A DNA stretch of 64,000 bases, from assembly GCA_022376465.1 (NCBI GenBank), contig JACDTU010000004.1, forward strand, positions 1 through 64,000. Direction: 5' to 3'. The notes beneath the pieces are model-generated. The model had not been told where the DNA came from. It saw only the letters and a program-made list of their open reading frames with translations, and made no database searches. The translations under genes were made by a program, and so were the position numbers. The DNA comes from Cubamyces lactineus. Its lineage: Eukaryota; Basidiomycota; Agaricomycetes; Polyporales; Polyporaceae. This document shows, one piece after another, positions 10,645 to 25,135 of this stretch. Every line of letters starts with the position of its first letter. Position 1 is the stretch's first letter.

Positions 10645-11093
10645 AGATCCTTTTTCGCCTTTCATACAGACGTGCAGACGTCTTCTTTTCCCCCTCAATA
10701 TATTCTCCACGCGTGCATGCATGTGCCTCAATATTTTCGGGACTTTGAATCAATGAGAGCGCTGTCATATCGACGATAAGGATGATTTTGAAGGGCCACA
10801 GCAGCTGGCCGTATAAGCGCCCGATAGTCCTCCCAGTCGAGTCCAGGGTTCACTTTTTTCCTCAATTCGCATTCATTCGTCGCAATCAACACCCAAATTA
10901 CAACACCCGCTGTTCTGTGAGACAGCGAAGCATCCTACTCAAGGCGAGGTATTGGTGGTCAGGGTTAGCGCATTTCTGGCACTGGTATACACGCCCGAGG
11001 CGACGAGAAGGGCTTTGTCTGCGATGTGATGTGGAGGGCCGACGAGTAACTTGCTCATGTAGTGACGGTAATTGTGTTCTGTGAGAGCCATTG
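10645..11093. other. Spacer with a possible decayed tRNA 3' end
   Basis: No protein gene is visible. Around 10838-10860 the bases read GAGTCCAGGGTTCACTTTTTT, resembling the T-arm, acceptor and T-run of the tRNA 200 bp upstream. No full cloverleaf can be built, so it is at most a relic. Confidence 0.3.
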
Positions 11094-12257
11094 TCAGTCC
11101 AAAGTCAATCGACAGCCTGCATCATAGCGCACCTCTGAAGGCGTCACTGGATCTAACTGTGTTGACCGAGGTATTGACATGATCTCAGGGAGATCGCTCC
11201 ACAGCTTCTCCAAGAATTGCTGCTCGCGTTTCTTGAGAGAGTCGACGCACCGGCCGCACAGCTGTCTGCCTTTGGTCCGAGTTGACCACGAGATGCAGGG
11301 TACGAGTCTGGGTCCCATAAGATTGGCGTAGCTGTACTTGCGCTCTCTCGGAAGCAGCGCTCGTACACGACTCAAGCACTGACGTTCGCTCTCACAGCCA
11401 GACCTGGTAGGCTGTGTGACAGTGTCGTTGATATAGTCCAAGCGGCGGGAGAAGAGGGAGAGCCGCGCTTCAAAGCAGCGTGCAAGATTGTCGTCAGCCA
11501 GGAGTCGCTCCACGAAACTGTCTTCGCGCTCGGCGCCCCCGATCAACTGCTCCGCTCTCAATAGGGTGGAGGCAATGTATAGCGCAATGGCTCAGAGGTC
11601 GGCCGCTTCAATCGTGCGGAATAGGTTCGCAGCAATGAGTGCCTCCCAGTGGTCTGGCATCGGCCGTTCGCCCGCGGTCTTGTCCGGATATGGAGGATCT
11701 ACCCAGAACTCTCTGTTGTCAAATGCGTCAAGCCAGCGTTGTATACCGGGGCGATGTCGTACTTATGCCCGAGCCGGACGAGGGCAGCAAGCTCCCCGAA
11801 ACCCACTGAGTCAGGCTCTGCAAAGTATCTACAAGGGACTATCATGAGCTGAGTGATTGAATCCCTAGGGATACATCTGTACGGACGTGAATGTAAGAAC
11901 TTACCCGATGCCATCGTATAGAGCATGCAGCAGCTGCGCGAAGTCGTACTGTGAGTCGGCAACGAGCATTTGCGGGCATCCTTCGATAGTCGCTGATCCC
12001 TCGCCTTCCTTCGGCCGAGGTATGGACTGGCATAATAAATTCTTGAAGACTTCCGAATGACGAGACATCACCCCCATATGCACGCGGAAGCCTGTGAGGC
12101 GTGCGTTGGGGTGGTAATTTTTGGCGACAATAACAATGTTGCCGTCATTGAACCAGAAGTCGGCGTCGTGGAGGATATCTGGGTTAGGGCCCTGATTGAC
12201 AATCCGCACCGACAGTGTATTGGCTGTGAATACTGAATGGCAGCTCAAATACATCAT
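11094..12257 (-). pseudogene. BTB/POZ domain gene, disrupted
   Basis: Reading right to left, exon 1 (to about 11905) carries a BTB domain of the Agaricomycete type: DADFWFNDGNIVIVA, then FRVHMGVMSRHSEVFKNLL, then a DFAQLLHALYDG segment. An intron (11829-11904, GTAAGT to TTGTAG) joins YFAEPDSVGFGELAALVRLGHKYDIAPVY, the usual post-BTB helices. The family-like text then moves to another frame (FDNREFWVDPPYPD), meets an in-frame TGA at 11592-11594 where a basic residue is expected, and continues to a Cys/basic C terminus (CGRCVDSLKKREQQFLEKLW) ending at 11094. One frame jump plus one nonsense codon point to a pseudogene. Such BTB proteins are very numerous in mushrooms and mostly uncharacterised. 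Confidence 0.65.
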
Positions 12258-12299
12258 TTGAAGGTGAAAGGGACGCGTTCAATTCCCGACTAAAAGGAG

Positions 12300-14700
12300 A
12301 CAACTACGATATGAAGTTTTTGCCGGCCCAACGAGAAGCTTACATCCACGCCCGATCCTCAGGGTCGAGCATCTCGGGCTGGGTCAAAGATGTCAGATCG
12401 CGCGCGCGAGAGCTACATACCACGACCCACCTGGCAACCTGTGACTCCGTGCGATTGCCTATTAACGGCGGTGAACCAGGTGCGTGCCTTCGTAGCTGAC
12501 GGCGTTGCACAGGGGGCGGAGGTCACCCATGCGGCGTTGTCTGCGTCTAGTAGTGTGTCCTGAAGATAGAGGCGTCAGTTCATGTTGCCATAGGCCCCAA
12601 CACAGACGTGCATGGCATACCTGAGATACCGGACCATTGACGTGAACAGTGCGCATGCGCCCATAGTTTTTGGCTGCCTTGGAGTGCTTGTATCGGCCAT
12701 TCGACCAAGCCGAGTTATCATCACTGAGCACATCCTCCTCAACCTCCTAGGAACAGGACGCGTAAACGTCAAGCAGGTATAACGACGTCAGGTGAAACTC
12801 ACCGTCTCTTCTACATCATTATCCTCTTTGATTGTGGCGCCTTCAATAACGAAGTCGACCTGGACCACCAGTCGGTGAGCTCTGAGCACGCAATCCATGG
12901 ACGCTATTGTACGAACCAAAGTGCTACATTCTGATTGAGGGGCCGAGGGCATGATCTCCGACCCAGACTGAATGCGTCGTCTCTACGTCAAGTGTCAGTC
13001 AGCTCTTCTACATAGCAAAAGCGGGGGATTGACGGGTGGGGATGCGATGCAGACGAGGAGAACTGTATTCACCGGCAACAACACGGCCTGGATGCGCGAC
13101 TGCACTCTGTTCTTCAGCGCCGGCCGAGGTTGGTCCTTATCGCTGTTGCCGTTGAACACCTGCAGCGCCACACCCATTCATGAGCGACGAGCGACATGAC
13201 ATTGAACAGGGCGATGCATCGCGTACCATGGTGCGACTGTCGTACTTCGGATAATACTCTGGCTGAGGTTCGGGTCAATGGGGGCCTGGGTGGGGAGCGC
13301 AGAGCACGGCGCGTCCGTTCATATACCGATTGTCAACTAAAGGTGACGGCCTGGTGCCTTGCAGGTGCTCCGGAGGTGCATGGTGAGGTAATGAGCGCTG
13401 TCGGCGAGAGCTCAGAGCCAAGGTATGTGCGCTCCGTGCATCCATGCGGGCGGTTGCACAAGTCCTGGAGGCGTGACGGGCCAGGCGACCGTGGGCCCGC
13501 GTGCCGAAGCCGCGAAATGGCTGGGAGAGGCAGGTTCGGGGACTGTAAACGGTCGTTCTCCGGCGAGAGCGGTTCGTAAATGCCAGCTCGATACGAGGAG
13601 GATTCTTGCGAGGATGCCGCTGTATGCTTTCGAAAGGGCAGGGCTCGAGATGTTCACCAGCGACGTTTAACCCTGTCCGTGGGGCTGGCTCGGATAAACC
13701 TGTCGAGGGCGCATTCAGTCAAAGGGACTAGAGAGCCTCATGACGAGGGGCCCATTCAGTTGTTGCCTCTGGACGGCCATGCAGCTCTGCGGCAGGGCTC
13801 CTGAGCAACGGCACTAAGATAAGCAAGCTGAGAAGGCCTGATTTAGACGCGGCAGCTCGACCGAGTCGTGTGGCCACGCTTGCAAGACGGTGGGACATAA
13901 AAGCCCAGTATGTCTCGCACGGCGTCAACCCACGACCCCGCGCTGCGTCTCCCCCACGTACACGAGTTCGTACGGCCACTCACCGGTGCTGACCGCCCTA
14001 AGCCATGCCCACAGTCGACGATCTTCGGCGACGGGCAGAACGTCGGGATGCGCAAGGGCGGGGGGACTACCCTCGGTTGTCCCGCCCCGCCTGACCGCTG
14101 TTCAAATACGGGACGGTAGGCGATGCACGCGGTACTCGTTGCTATTTGCGACCTCACCCCCGAACACAATCAGCTGGTCGATGTACAGTGAAAGGGCTTA
14201 GCTGAGTACCGGCCGTCTAGTGCTGGGCTGCCCCTTCGCACGAACTGTCGGTCATGACACGGAATCGCAGACAACGCCATGGAAGAGGTGTTAGGAGACT
14301 ACGACGGCACCGGCGATATTCTGGAGAATATTCTCGGCGGGACCTGAGAAAGAAGTGCCGGCGGTATACAGTGCCTCGGAAACTTGGCTGATGCCCAGTG
14401 GAGGTAGTCTTCGGCGCGGCAGAATCGCGGGGAAGAAGTCGTATTGGAAGGTCACAGCGATGGGACAACAATATCGGAGGGCAGCGACGTACGTATGTAT
14501 GCGCATTGAATCCGAAAGACGCGTGTAATTCCAAGTTCCTTCGACGCGATGGGCAATGATTGCATGTGGGCATAGACACAACGAGCATGAGGTCCTCAAG
14601 ACTTCAGGGCTTAATCGCTCTTCAGCCGAGGACGCCGAACGACACGAGAACACCGTAGCATTCGATGCTACAATACAAACTGATCTCGTTCCACGAGGTC
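12300..14700 (-). other. Decayed coding region, possible kelch-type remnants
   Basis: No intact gene. Short minus-strand pieces look protein-like. At about 14180-14120 there is YIDQLIVFGGEVANSNEYR, which resembles a kelch blade. At about 12905-12810 there is MDCVLRAHRLVVQVDFVIEG ending at a GTGAGT donor. At 12760-12650 there is a piece after a CCTAG acceptor (LSDDNSAWSNGRYKHSKAAK). At 12570-12430 there is DTLLDADNAAWVTSAP. Frames break repeatedly. This could be a heavily introned gene or a pseudogene. Confidence 0.3.
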
Positions 14701-14811
14701 AGTCATCATGAGAAAGCTCATTTTATCGTATGACGTACCATGATACAATACAGTACCCCAACAGGTCACACCCGCTGCCCATCTCTACCCGCTACCATCT
14801 AAGCTCGCCCC

Positions 14812-18130
<3,319 letters not shown>

Positions 18131-18293
18131 TTGCTGGAGCGTTGTGTCCAACTGGTAACACTTGCATGATACATTCCATAGTCATAATACACTGCTAGTA
18201 TTCATCTCCTCTCGTCCTGCCAACCTTTGCTTGTTGGGCTTGAGTCCAATGGATGCCACGAGCCTGTACACGGTAAGAAGTAGCTTACCAGGG
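18131..18293. other. Short convergent 3' spacer
   Basis: 163 bp between the converging uL2m and GON7-like stop codons. It must hold both poly(A) regions. Nothing else is visible. Confidence 0.5.
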
Positions 18294-18590
18294 CTACTCT
18301 TCAGCTTCTTCGTCTTCTTCGTCCTCATCTTCTTCGCCTTTCTTGGGTATCTTGGCCTCCTTGTTATCTTCCCTCTTCCCTACTGCATCCCTCCACGCAG
18401 TCAATTCCTCGCCCAGAGTGCTCTTGGCCTGCAACACTGCGGTCCTCAAGCCTTCGTAGTAGGCCTTCTGATTTGTCGCATCGGTGTTTGTGATGGGCAC
18501 CTCGTGGGTCTTTGTTGCGTTCAGATGGGTAGGAATGGGTGTATCCGAGGGCGGCTTCAGCTCATAGGCGACCGAGACGGCAGGAGCCAT
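18294..18590 (-). CDS. GON7: Small acidic protein, probable EKC/KEOPS subunit GON7
   Basis: 98 aa starting MAPAVSVAYELKPP. The start was chosen over an upstream in-frame ATG because the upstream residues look non-coding. A short beta-like N-terminal half (NATKTHEVPITNTD) is followed by a helix QKAYYEGLRTAVLQAKSTLGEELTAWRDAV and a very acidic tail of alternating E and D. This layout (tiny protein, one amphipathic helix with an LR..V...Q....LT pattern, disordered acidic end) matches fungal Gon7, the small subunit of the KEOPS complex that makes tRNA t6A. Sequence conservation of Gon7 is weak, so the call is moderate. It is divergent from the methyltransferase gene. Confidence 0.55.
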   Translation of the reverse strand: MAPAVSVAYELKPPSDTPIPTHLNATKTHEVPITNTDATNQKAYYEGLRTAVLQAKSTLGEELTAWRDAVGKREDNKEAKIPKKGEEDEDEEDEEAEE

Positions 18591-19056
18591 GACTTCGAAA
18601 GAGTTTTGCCTGGGTGACTCTCCAGATTTATTGGGTCCTTGGCCCACGCCCAGGAACGCCAGAAGTATGAGTTGTTGACGCCTGTTGTGCAAGAGCCCCA
18701 ACCGCTCGGCCATCGCCGACGACAGATCTCGACGTCAGAAAACACGTTCCTGCTTTTTTGTGGTTCATCGCCCCGGGCTCTAGGCGCTTCGTGACTCTTG
18801 ACCTCCTTCCTCTATCTTCCTCTCCCTCCCTCCGGCCAAGATGCCTGTTATCCTGTGCTAGCAACCAAGGGTTCCCCTAGATGCCCTTGGTTGCGCTGCT
18901 CCCACATAGACACATAGACGGCTTGAACCTCATACCCACTAGACTTCTAGACTCCAGATCTCCTTGGACCTCCGTATAGACATCTATTCTTGAGGATCTG
19001 CACCAAGATACTCGGCCTAATTCACCTCTAGAAGATATAACCAGGTCCACATAGAA
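18591..19056. promoter_or_regulatory. Divergent promoter region, GON7-like / methyltransferase
   Basis: 466 bp between two divergent start codons. It contains a CT-rich block at about 18797-18835 (CTCCTTCCTCTATCTTCC) typical of basidiomycete promoters. No coding features. Confidence 0.45.
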
Positions 19057-20271
19057 ATGGCCATTCACCCGACACCACCAACTTCTTCCCTTCCACCGTT
19101 GGCCAAGCTATCCTCGTGTACGCTTGCCCAGATCTCGCAAGCGATAGACAATTTGCGGGCCATCTACGCTACTCCCCCAACGCCTCCCAAGCCTACCCTA
19201 TTCCTTCCGAAGCCAAAATTCCTGCCGAAACATCTCATCCACGACACCACTGTACCAGATTCCGGTTATGCATCCGCTGAAGGCGAAGACGACGATTCCG
19301 ACTCGATCCTAGAAGACGAGGGGAGCGAAGACCAGTTCTCTTTCGACCTTGACGTCCTCCGGTCGGACACCTTCGAGCGCGAGTTCGTTATTCGCTGGCT
19401 CACCGGCTTCACCGTGCGGTCGGACATGTGGGTTTACGCGCCGGAGGACGAGACGGAATCCGACGCACGTGCAAGCCTTGTAGACGCTGCCGCTTCGCTG
19501 CTTGCATCGTTCGCCGGCGAGGAAGAGGAAGAAGACATTACGCGCACGTTCACCTTCCCCACTCTACCTGGTGTCGGGACAAGCGCCGTCCATGTAGAGC
19601 TCAACGACGCCCCGTTGCTGACTGACGATCATACCTCGGTCGGACTGCAAAGCTGGGGAAGCTCTATCCTTCTCGCGGAGCGGATGTGTCTGGACCCCGC
19701 AGCCTTTGGTCTCGTACACCCCGCCAACCATCCTCTACGCATCCTTGAACTTGGTGCTGGGACGGGCCTCTTAAGCATTGCCGCCGCCAAGCTCCTGGCG
19801 TCCTCTACCAATGTCCCCGAGATAGTTGCTACGGACTATCACCCCCTAGTCCTCGACAACCTCCGCGCCAACGTAGAGAGGAACTTCTCTTCTTCTGGGC
19901 ACAGTGTCGCGGTCCGCCCACTTGATTGGCAGTATCCCATGTACGAGGGCCTGTTCGCAAGGTCCTTTGACGTTATACTCGCCGCGGACGTCATATACCA
20001 TCCCGACCATGCGCGGTGGATCAAGGCGTGCGTCGAGCGCCTCCTGATGAGCGACCGAGGCGTGTTTTGGCTCATCATCCCTATTCGGCCGACGGGCAGG
20101 CATGAAGGCATGAGTAGTACTGTTGAGGCCACCTTCCCGCGGGCTTCCGACCTGGAGACGAAGCAAGGGCGCGAGTTGGCCATCTTGACAGTCGAGGAGC
20201 TCAGCAAGCACAGCGGGATTGGGCGTGCGGATGAGGGTGGATACCGTCTCTACAAAATCGGCTGGGCGTAA
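19057..20271 (+). CDS. Class I SAM methyltransferase, METTL (Methyltransf_16) family
   Basis: Single exon, 404 aa. The N-terminal 190 residues are lineage-specific with an acidic patch (GEDDDDSDSILEDEGSED). The catalytic part starts around GLQSWGSSILLAERM, the entry motif of the lysine methyltransferase group. Motif I is LRILELGAGTGLLSIAAAKL, motif II IVATDYHPLVLDNLRANVERN, and the post-II stretch FDVILAADVIYHPDHARWI. These family members usually methylate lysines of translation factors, ribosomal proteins or chaperones; the substrate here cannot be read from sequence. It is convergent with the homeodomain gene (267-bp spacer). Confidence 0.88.
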   Translation: MAIHPTPPTSSLPPLAKLSSCTLAQISQAIDNLRAIYATPPTPPKPTLFLPKPKFLPKHLIHDTTVPDSGYASAEGEDDDSDSILEDEGSEDQFSFDLDVLRSDTFEREFVIRWLTGFTVRSDMWVYAPEDETESDARASLVDAAASLLASFAGEEEEEDITRTFTFPTLPGVGTSAVHVELNDAPLLTDDHTSVGLQSWGSSILLAERMCLDPAAFGLVHPANHPLRILELGAGTGLLSIAAAKLLASSTNVPEIVATDYHPLVLDNLRANVERNFSSSGHSVAVRPLDWQYPMYEGLFARSFDVILAADVIYHPDHARWIKACVERLLMSDRGVFWLIIPIRPTGRHEGMSSTVEATFPRASDLETKQGRELAILTVEELSKHSGIGRADEGGYRLYKIGWA

Positions 20272-20538
20272 TGGGCACTGTGTAGTTTGGGTGCATCGGC
20301 GGGGGACGCCGTGGAACGGACATATCATGTTGAGGGTGATTGTGTGCCGGTTATGTATGTACTAGATACAAGAACTTATACAATGCGATAATACCATAAA
20401 CAATGCAATGCGAGGCAGATTTTGCGTGACATGACTTGATCAAGCTCCACCATATGCCCATACCCAAGCATACCACCATAGGCTTGCCTCATACCAAGAA
20501 GCTATCCCCGTCTGTGTTATATTCTCTTATGGCTGGCC

Positions 20539-21955
20539 TCAGCAGCGTTGGCTGAGCCCACAGAGGACGTAGGCAACATCCATCAGGTCTTCTTCATCTC
20601 GTGAGCCTTCAGTCTTCCTTGCAGCCTGGGGGTCGCCCTCGTCAGGCGCACTCCTACTCGACCTGTTCTCCTTCTCGTCCTCGCCCTTGTCTGCGACAGA
20701 TAGCTCTCCGATCCCGAAGCTGCTTGACGGGGTGATTGCCTCAGACGGCACGCCCTCAGTGTCGGTGTCCCCAAGCGCGTCGATGTCCCACTCGAGCACC
20801 GGAATCTCCTGGTCGTCATCCTCGCCTTCCTTCGCCCCCTCCGCGCACGTATCCAGCCCCTTGCCCTTCTTCACGGGTATTGGCATGCTTCTGAAGACAT
20901 CACCGTCTCCGCCGTGGCCCTCCTTGCTAGAGTGTTTCGACATCTCGGGCTTCCGCTTCTCCTTGCCCTTCCCGCGGACCTTGCCTCCAAGCATCTCTCT
21001 TGCGCATGCGTACTCCAGCGTGTACCTCCTCCGCCCGTACCGCACCAGCTCCCGCTCCGAACGCGGCGCAGGGTCCGGTGCGGCAGGCGATGACTGCATG
21101 TTCTCCCATAGCGCTTTGCTCCCCGCGTCCACATCTCTCCCACCACCTGCACACGATCCATCCTCCGACGACGGCTCCGGCGTGCGCACCCTCGCGGGCG
21201 AAGAGGACGAGGCGATACATTGTGGCGGTGTGCGCGGAATGAGGACGGGTCGTTCGGTGCGTGCCGCGATCGCGTCGAGCGAGAGGTGGCGTGATGGCTT
21301 CTGGCGTACGTGCCTCCGCTCGCTCTCGGGTCCGCGCTCGCGTTTGCGGCCAGTAGTGATGGTGCTAGCTGTGAGCGATGCCATTGACGCAGACGAAGCG
21401 ATGGATGCGCTCGAAAGTGTTCGCGCGCGGACGGTATGGATGGTCTTCCCGGAAGCGTTGGAGAACGGAGATGATGGGGGTAACAGGGTTGACGGTGCGG
21501 GTGAGCTGAAGGGTTGGAGGTTGAATGGGATAGTGGCGGGTTCGGAGAGCTGGCGGTGTAGTCTTCGGTCGGTTTGGCGTTTGTTCTGGAACCAGACGGT
21601 CACCGAACGGACATCGCTGCTGAATGGCATCAGTATACGCCCCGCGCGGAAAGCAAGCAGCACATGACAGAGACGAGGGGCTGGGCGGACATGAACTATG
21701 TACTCACATCTCCGCGTCCTTCGCGAGCTGCTCGCGTTGCTCACGCGTGGGGTGCGACACCTTGTGATAGAGATGTTCGAGCATCATGAGTTGGAGGCTT
21801 GTGAATCTTTTGCGCGTGCGTTTGGGTCCCTCGACGATGACATCCGCAGGTCCCAGGCTGTTCGTGTTGGTGTCGGTACTGGCGCGTGAGTCGTCGGAAC
21901 ACACGCTCGACACAGATGATGTGCGCGAGAGTAGGTGAGCTGTAGCGGGAAGCAT
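20539..21955 (-). CDS. Homeodomain transcription factor (60-residue, non-TALE)
   Basis: Two exons, 21708-21955 and 20539-21619, with an 88-bp intron (GTGAGT to ATTCAG) inside the homeodomain; 442 aa. The homeodomain runs from about residue 44: KRTRKRFTSLQLMMLEHLYH, then HPTREQREQLAKDAE, then helix 3 SDVRSVTVWFQNKRQ with the invariant W, F, N and R. No three-residue loop extension is seen, so this is not the TALE type of mating HD1 proteins. The rest is Ser/Pro-rich and probably disordered, with acidic and basic patches. Helix 3 should bind TAAT-like sites in the nucleus. A TATA-like TTTATATC lies about 15-25 bp upstream of the start on the minus strand. A large antisense ORF (20687-21667) is a shadow. 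Confidence 0.9.
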
Positions 21956-22314
21956 GCTGTTGCAGGAGAGTGATATAAAGAGGCGGGAGAGGGCGCGGAT
22001 TGCATCTAATGCGACGTTTATTTATCCCGAGGCGTCCATCAACGGCGTGCCTGTACACAACGCGTTCGACTCGACCACGTGATCGCGTTCGACGCGCTTT
22101 CACGTGACTGCCACGGTTTGTTGACTGTGCGTTTGGACTTGCTCTTCGCTACCGACTACCACCGCTGTCTTCGGATGTACGTTTCACTTCTTCCAGTGTT
22201 TCGATCTTCCGACTGCTTGTCGGATATGCAAAGAATCTTTGAATGAGGGATTCCAGTGGTTCTTTGATGCTACATGGACTATGCTACAAGACTTGGATTG
22301 GTGGATCCGAACTT
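21956..22314. promoter_or_regulatory. Upstream region of the homeodomain gene
   Basis: 359 bp between the homeodomain start and the stop of the small upstream gene, both on the minus strand. It carries TATA-like ATATAAAG near 21971-21980 (plus view) and TTTATTTATC near 22017. No gene. Confidence 0.45.
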
Positions 22315-22791
22315 TCAGTGAGATGTGCCGTTGTAGGGGCCTTTCTTCCGAACGTTCTCCTCATCTTCCCTCTGCAACTCTGCATCGATCTGCGCACCCC
22401 TAGACGGCTCATGACCTCGTCGTTGTGCAGGCTCGAGGGGATTGGTGACAGTCTGAGAGCGCTCTTCACGCTCAGCCTCGCGCTCCATCTTCTTCTCTTG
22501 CTGCATGCGGACATCAAGGTTACGATCGTCTCTGGAGGTGCGGACGCGGTCAGAATGCAGTCTGTGAGGTTTACGAAGGAGATTGCTTACTTGGGGTCGA
22601 AGATGTTGTGCGCGTTTCTCTGACCTTCCCCAGCGGGCCGTTCCTGAGAATGGCCAGTGCTCGAAGGACCGTTCCTAGGATCCAGGAATCAGTTTGAGAA
22701 GGCTAAACGCGAAATATTCGGCTCACCTCTGGTCACCGTCCTCATAAACTTGAGGGTTACCGACGTTGGACTGCATCGCTCCAGAAGACAT
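22315..22791 (-). CDS. Small hydrophilic conserved protein, function unknown
   Basis: Three exons (22727-22791, 22591-22674, 22315-22531) separated by 52- and 59-bp GT-AG introns encode 121 aa. It starts MSSGAMQSNVGNPQVYEDGDQR, continues with NGPSSTGHSQERPAGEGQR and a helix RMQQEKKMEREAEREERS, and ends HEPSRGAQIDAELQREDEE...KKGPYNGTSH. There are no hydrophobic segments, and Gln/Glu/Arg content is high, so it is probably disordered or partly helical. I recall similar short proteins with an NVGNPQV start and an EPSRGAQIDAE-like end in other Agaricomycetes, where they are hypothetical. The exon phases fit exactly, which is good evidence for a real gene. No function is assigned. Confidence 0.7.
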
Positions 22792-24036
22792 GTTGTGGGA
22801 GTGTATGTGAGTAGGTGAGTGTGGTTGGTGTGGTTGATGTGCAGAAGGTCGAAGTAATGGATAGTGGGGAGAAAAGGGTCATCGACATCGTACCTCTTAT
22901 ACTGCTCTCCAGATGGTGCGCCGACGTCAGGACTTGGGGGACTTGGGGCGCAATGACGTCAAGTCAGTCAAGGAGCGTAAGTAGGAGCATCCTTCGAGAT
23001 CCTTGGGCGGGTCGTAGACGCCTATCAACGGGCGCCTATTCTACCGATCCTCGATCGCCCCAAGCAGGCGCTTCGAGCGCATATACGATCGTCTGAGCCT
23101 CTTGGTGACTTGAGCTTGCTATACACCCATAGCTTGCGTATACGCAAGAGATTAAATCACTATGTGTTTTACCTCTTCAGAGGCTTTGACCTTGTCCATA
23201 AAACAGACTCGCTACTGTATCTCTGCGAATCAAAATCCGCGACTGTCGTGAGCCAGGATGAACGTAAATGTCAGCGGCCTTTGTTATTGCGGGACATTGG
23301 CATTTCAAGGTCAGTTGTGAAGGAACCCGCCAGTGGGTATCGAAACGCCTACGCAAGAAACAGGGTGTTTCGCTATGATAGTCCGGGAGACCTATGCGTT
23401 ACGTTGGTGTGCTACAATATCAATGATTGCAAGATCGGGGCGGTATTCGACCTTTGTCATATCCTTGGAAAGACATCTTTGAGGTGGTCAGCCTGCAGAG
23501 CATAATCCTAGGGTAATCACAGTAAGAATAATAGTCGAATAGCCGTAAGTGTACACCACCGGTTGGATGGAACTTTAGAACCCTATTGAAAGTACGAAGT
23601 TGCGCATCTTCCAAACTAAGCGCCCGCAAGTAACCAACTGCTCCTGACTCTGTAAGCCCTCTGCGAGCGTGTATGCTCACAGGGACTATCCAGAGAATGA
23701 GGAGGATGCCGTAGAAACCACATACTAAGTTTCAGAAGTGGATACAGGGTAGGAATGTTATCAGCACAAGGAAAGCGAGTTTGAGGCAACCTTCCGACCA
23801 TCCGCGCGCGGAACATGGCCCAAGCGCGAGCCGTTCTGGTGCTTTGTTGGCTCGGAACTTTGGCACCGTGGGAATCGTGGCATCGGACATTCAACAAAGA
23901 CTCGCAAGAGTCAGCTCAACGCCCCCTCCGCCTCTCGTCGTCAACAACCACCACCGCCGCACCCGCGCCCCTCAGTCCGCCGTTGCGTAGCGTAGTCCCC
24001 CGCAACTTCTCACTTCCAACACATCGCAGAATAGCC
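22792..24036. other. Intergenic region upstream of histone H3
   Basis: About 1.25 kb without a recognisable gene. The last 120 bp (23920-24036) is C-rich with CCACCACCGCC runs and is likely the H3 promoter and leader. I looked for a divergent histone H4 gene, the common fungal partner, and found none here. Confidence 0.45.
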
Positions 24037-24840
<804 letters not shown>

Positions 24841-25135
24841 GCACCTCATATATGGACTCGTTCGCTTCTGACACCGGCTATATTACTCTGTATTCGTCTC
24901 TTCTTTTGTCTTGTTGGTCCTTGAGACCTTGTACTGTAACCTCAAGCTTCCATGTTGCCCGTTATTATGTATCAGGGTATGTTAGGTGCAATGCTATCTA
25001 TCCCATGCCCTCAGAACTATGTATATGACATGTAGTACAGATCAGAGCAACGCAAAACAATCTACAGATGCGGTGCAGCCATCGCGAGCGACAGAGAGAG
25101 CGATGTATGAGAAGAGTCTATCCATGGGAACAAGT
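24841..25135. other. Convergent 3' spacer between H3 and family member A
   Basis: 295 bp between two converging stop codons. T-rich runs just after the H3 stop probably carry its poly(A) signal. Nothing else recognised. Confidence 0.4.

Noticed and set aside
10780..10860. Second tRNA gene
   Set aside because: Only a T-arm/acceptor-like end and T-run are present; no acceptor or D-stem partner.
20687..21667. 326-codon ORF on the plus strand
   Set aside because: It is antisense to the homeodomain gene exon 2. Its Ser-rich content mirrors the GC-biased coding strand, and it has no domain.
23110..23505. 131-codon ORF upstream of H3
   Set aside because: No domain, unusual codon use compared with the flanking genes, no splice-compatible extension.
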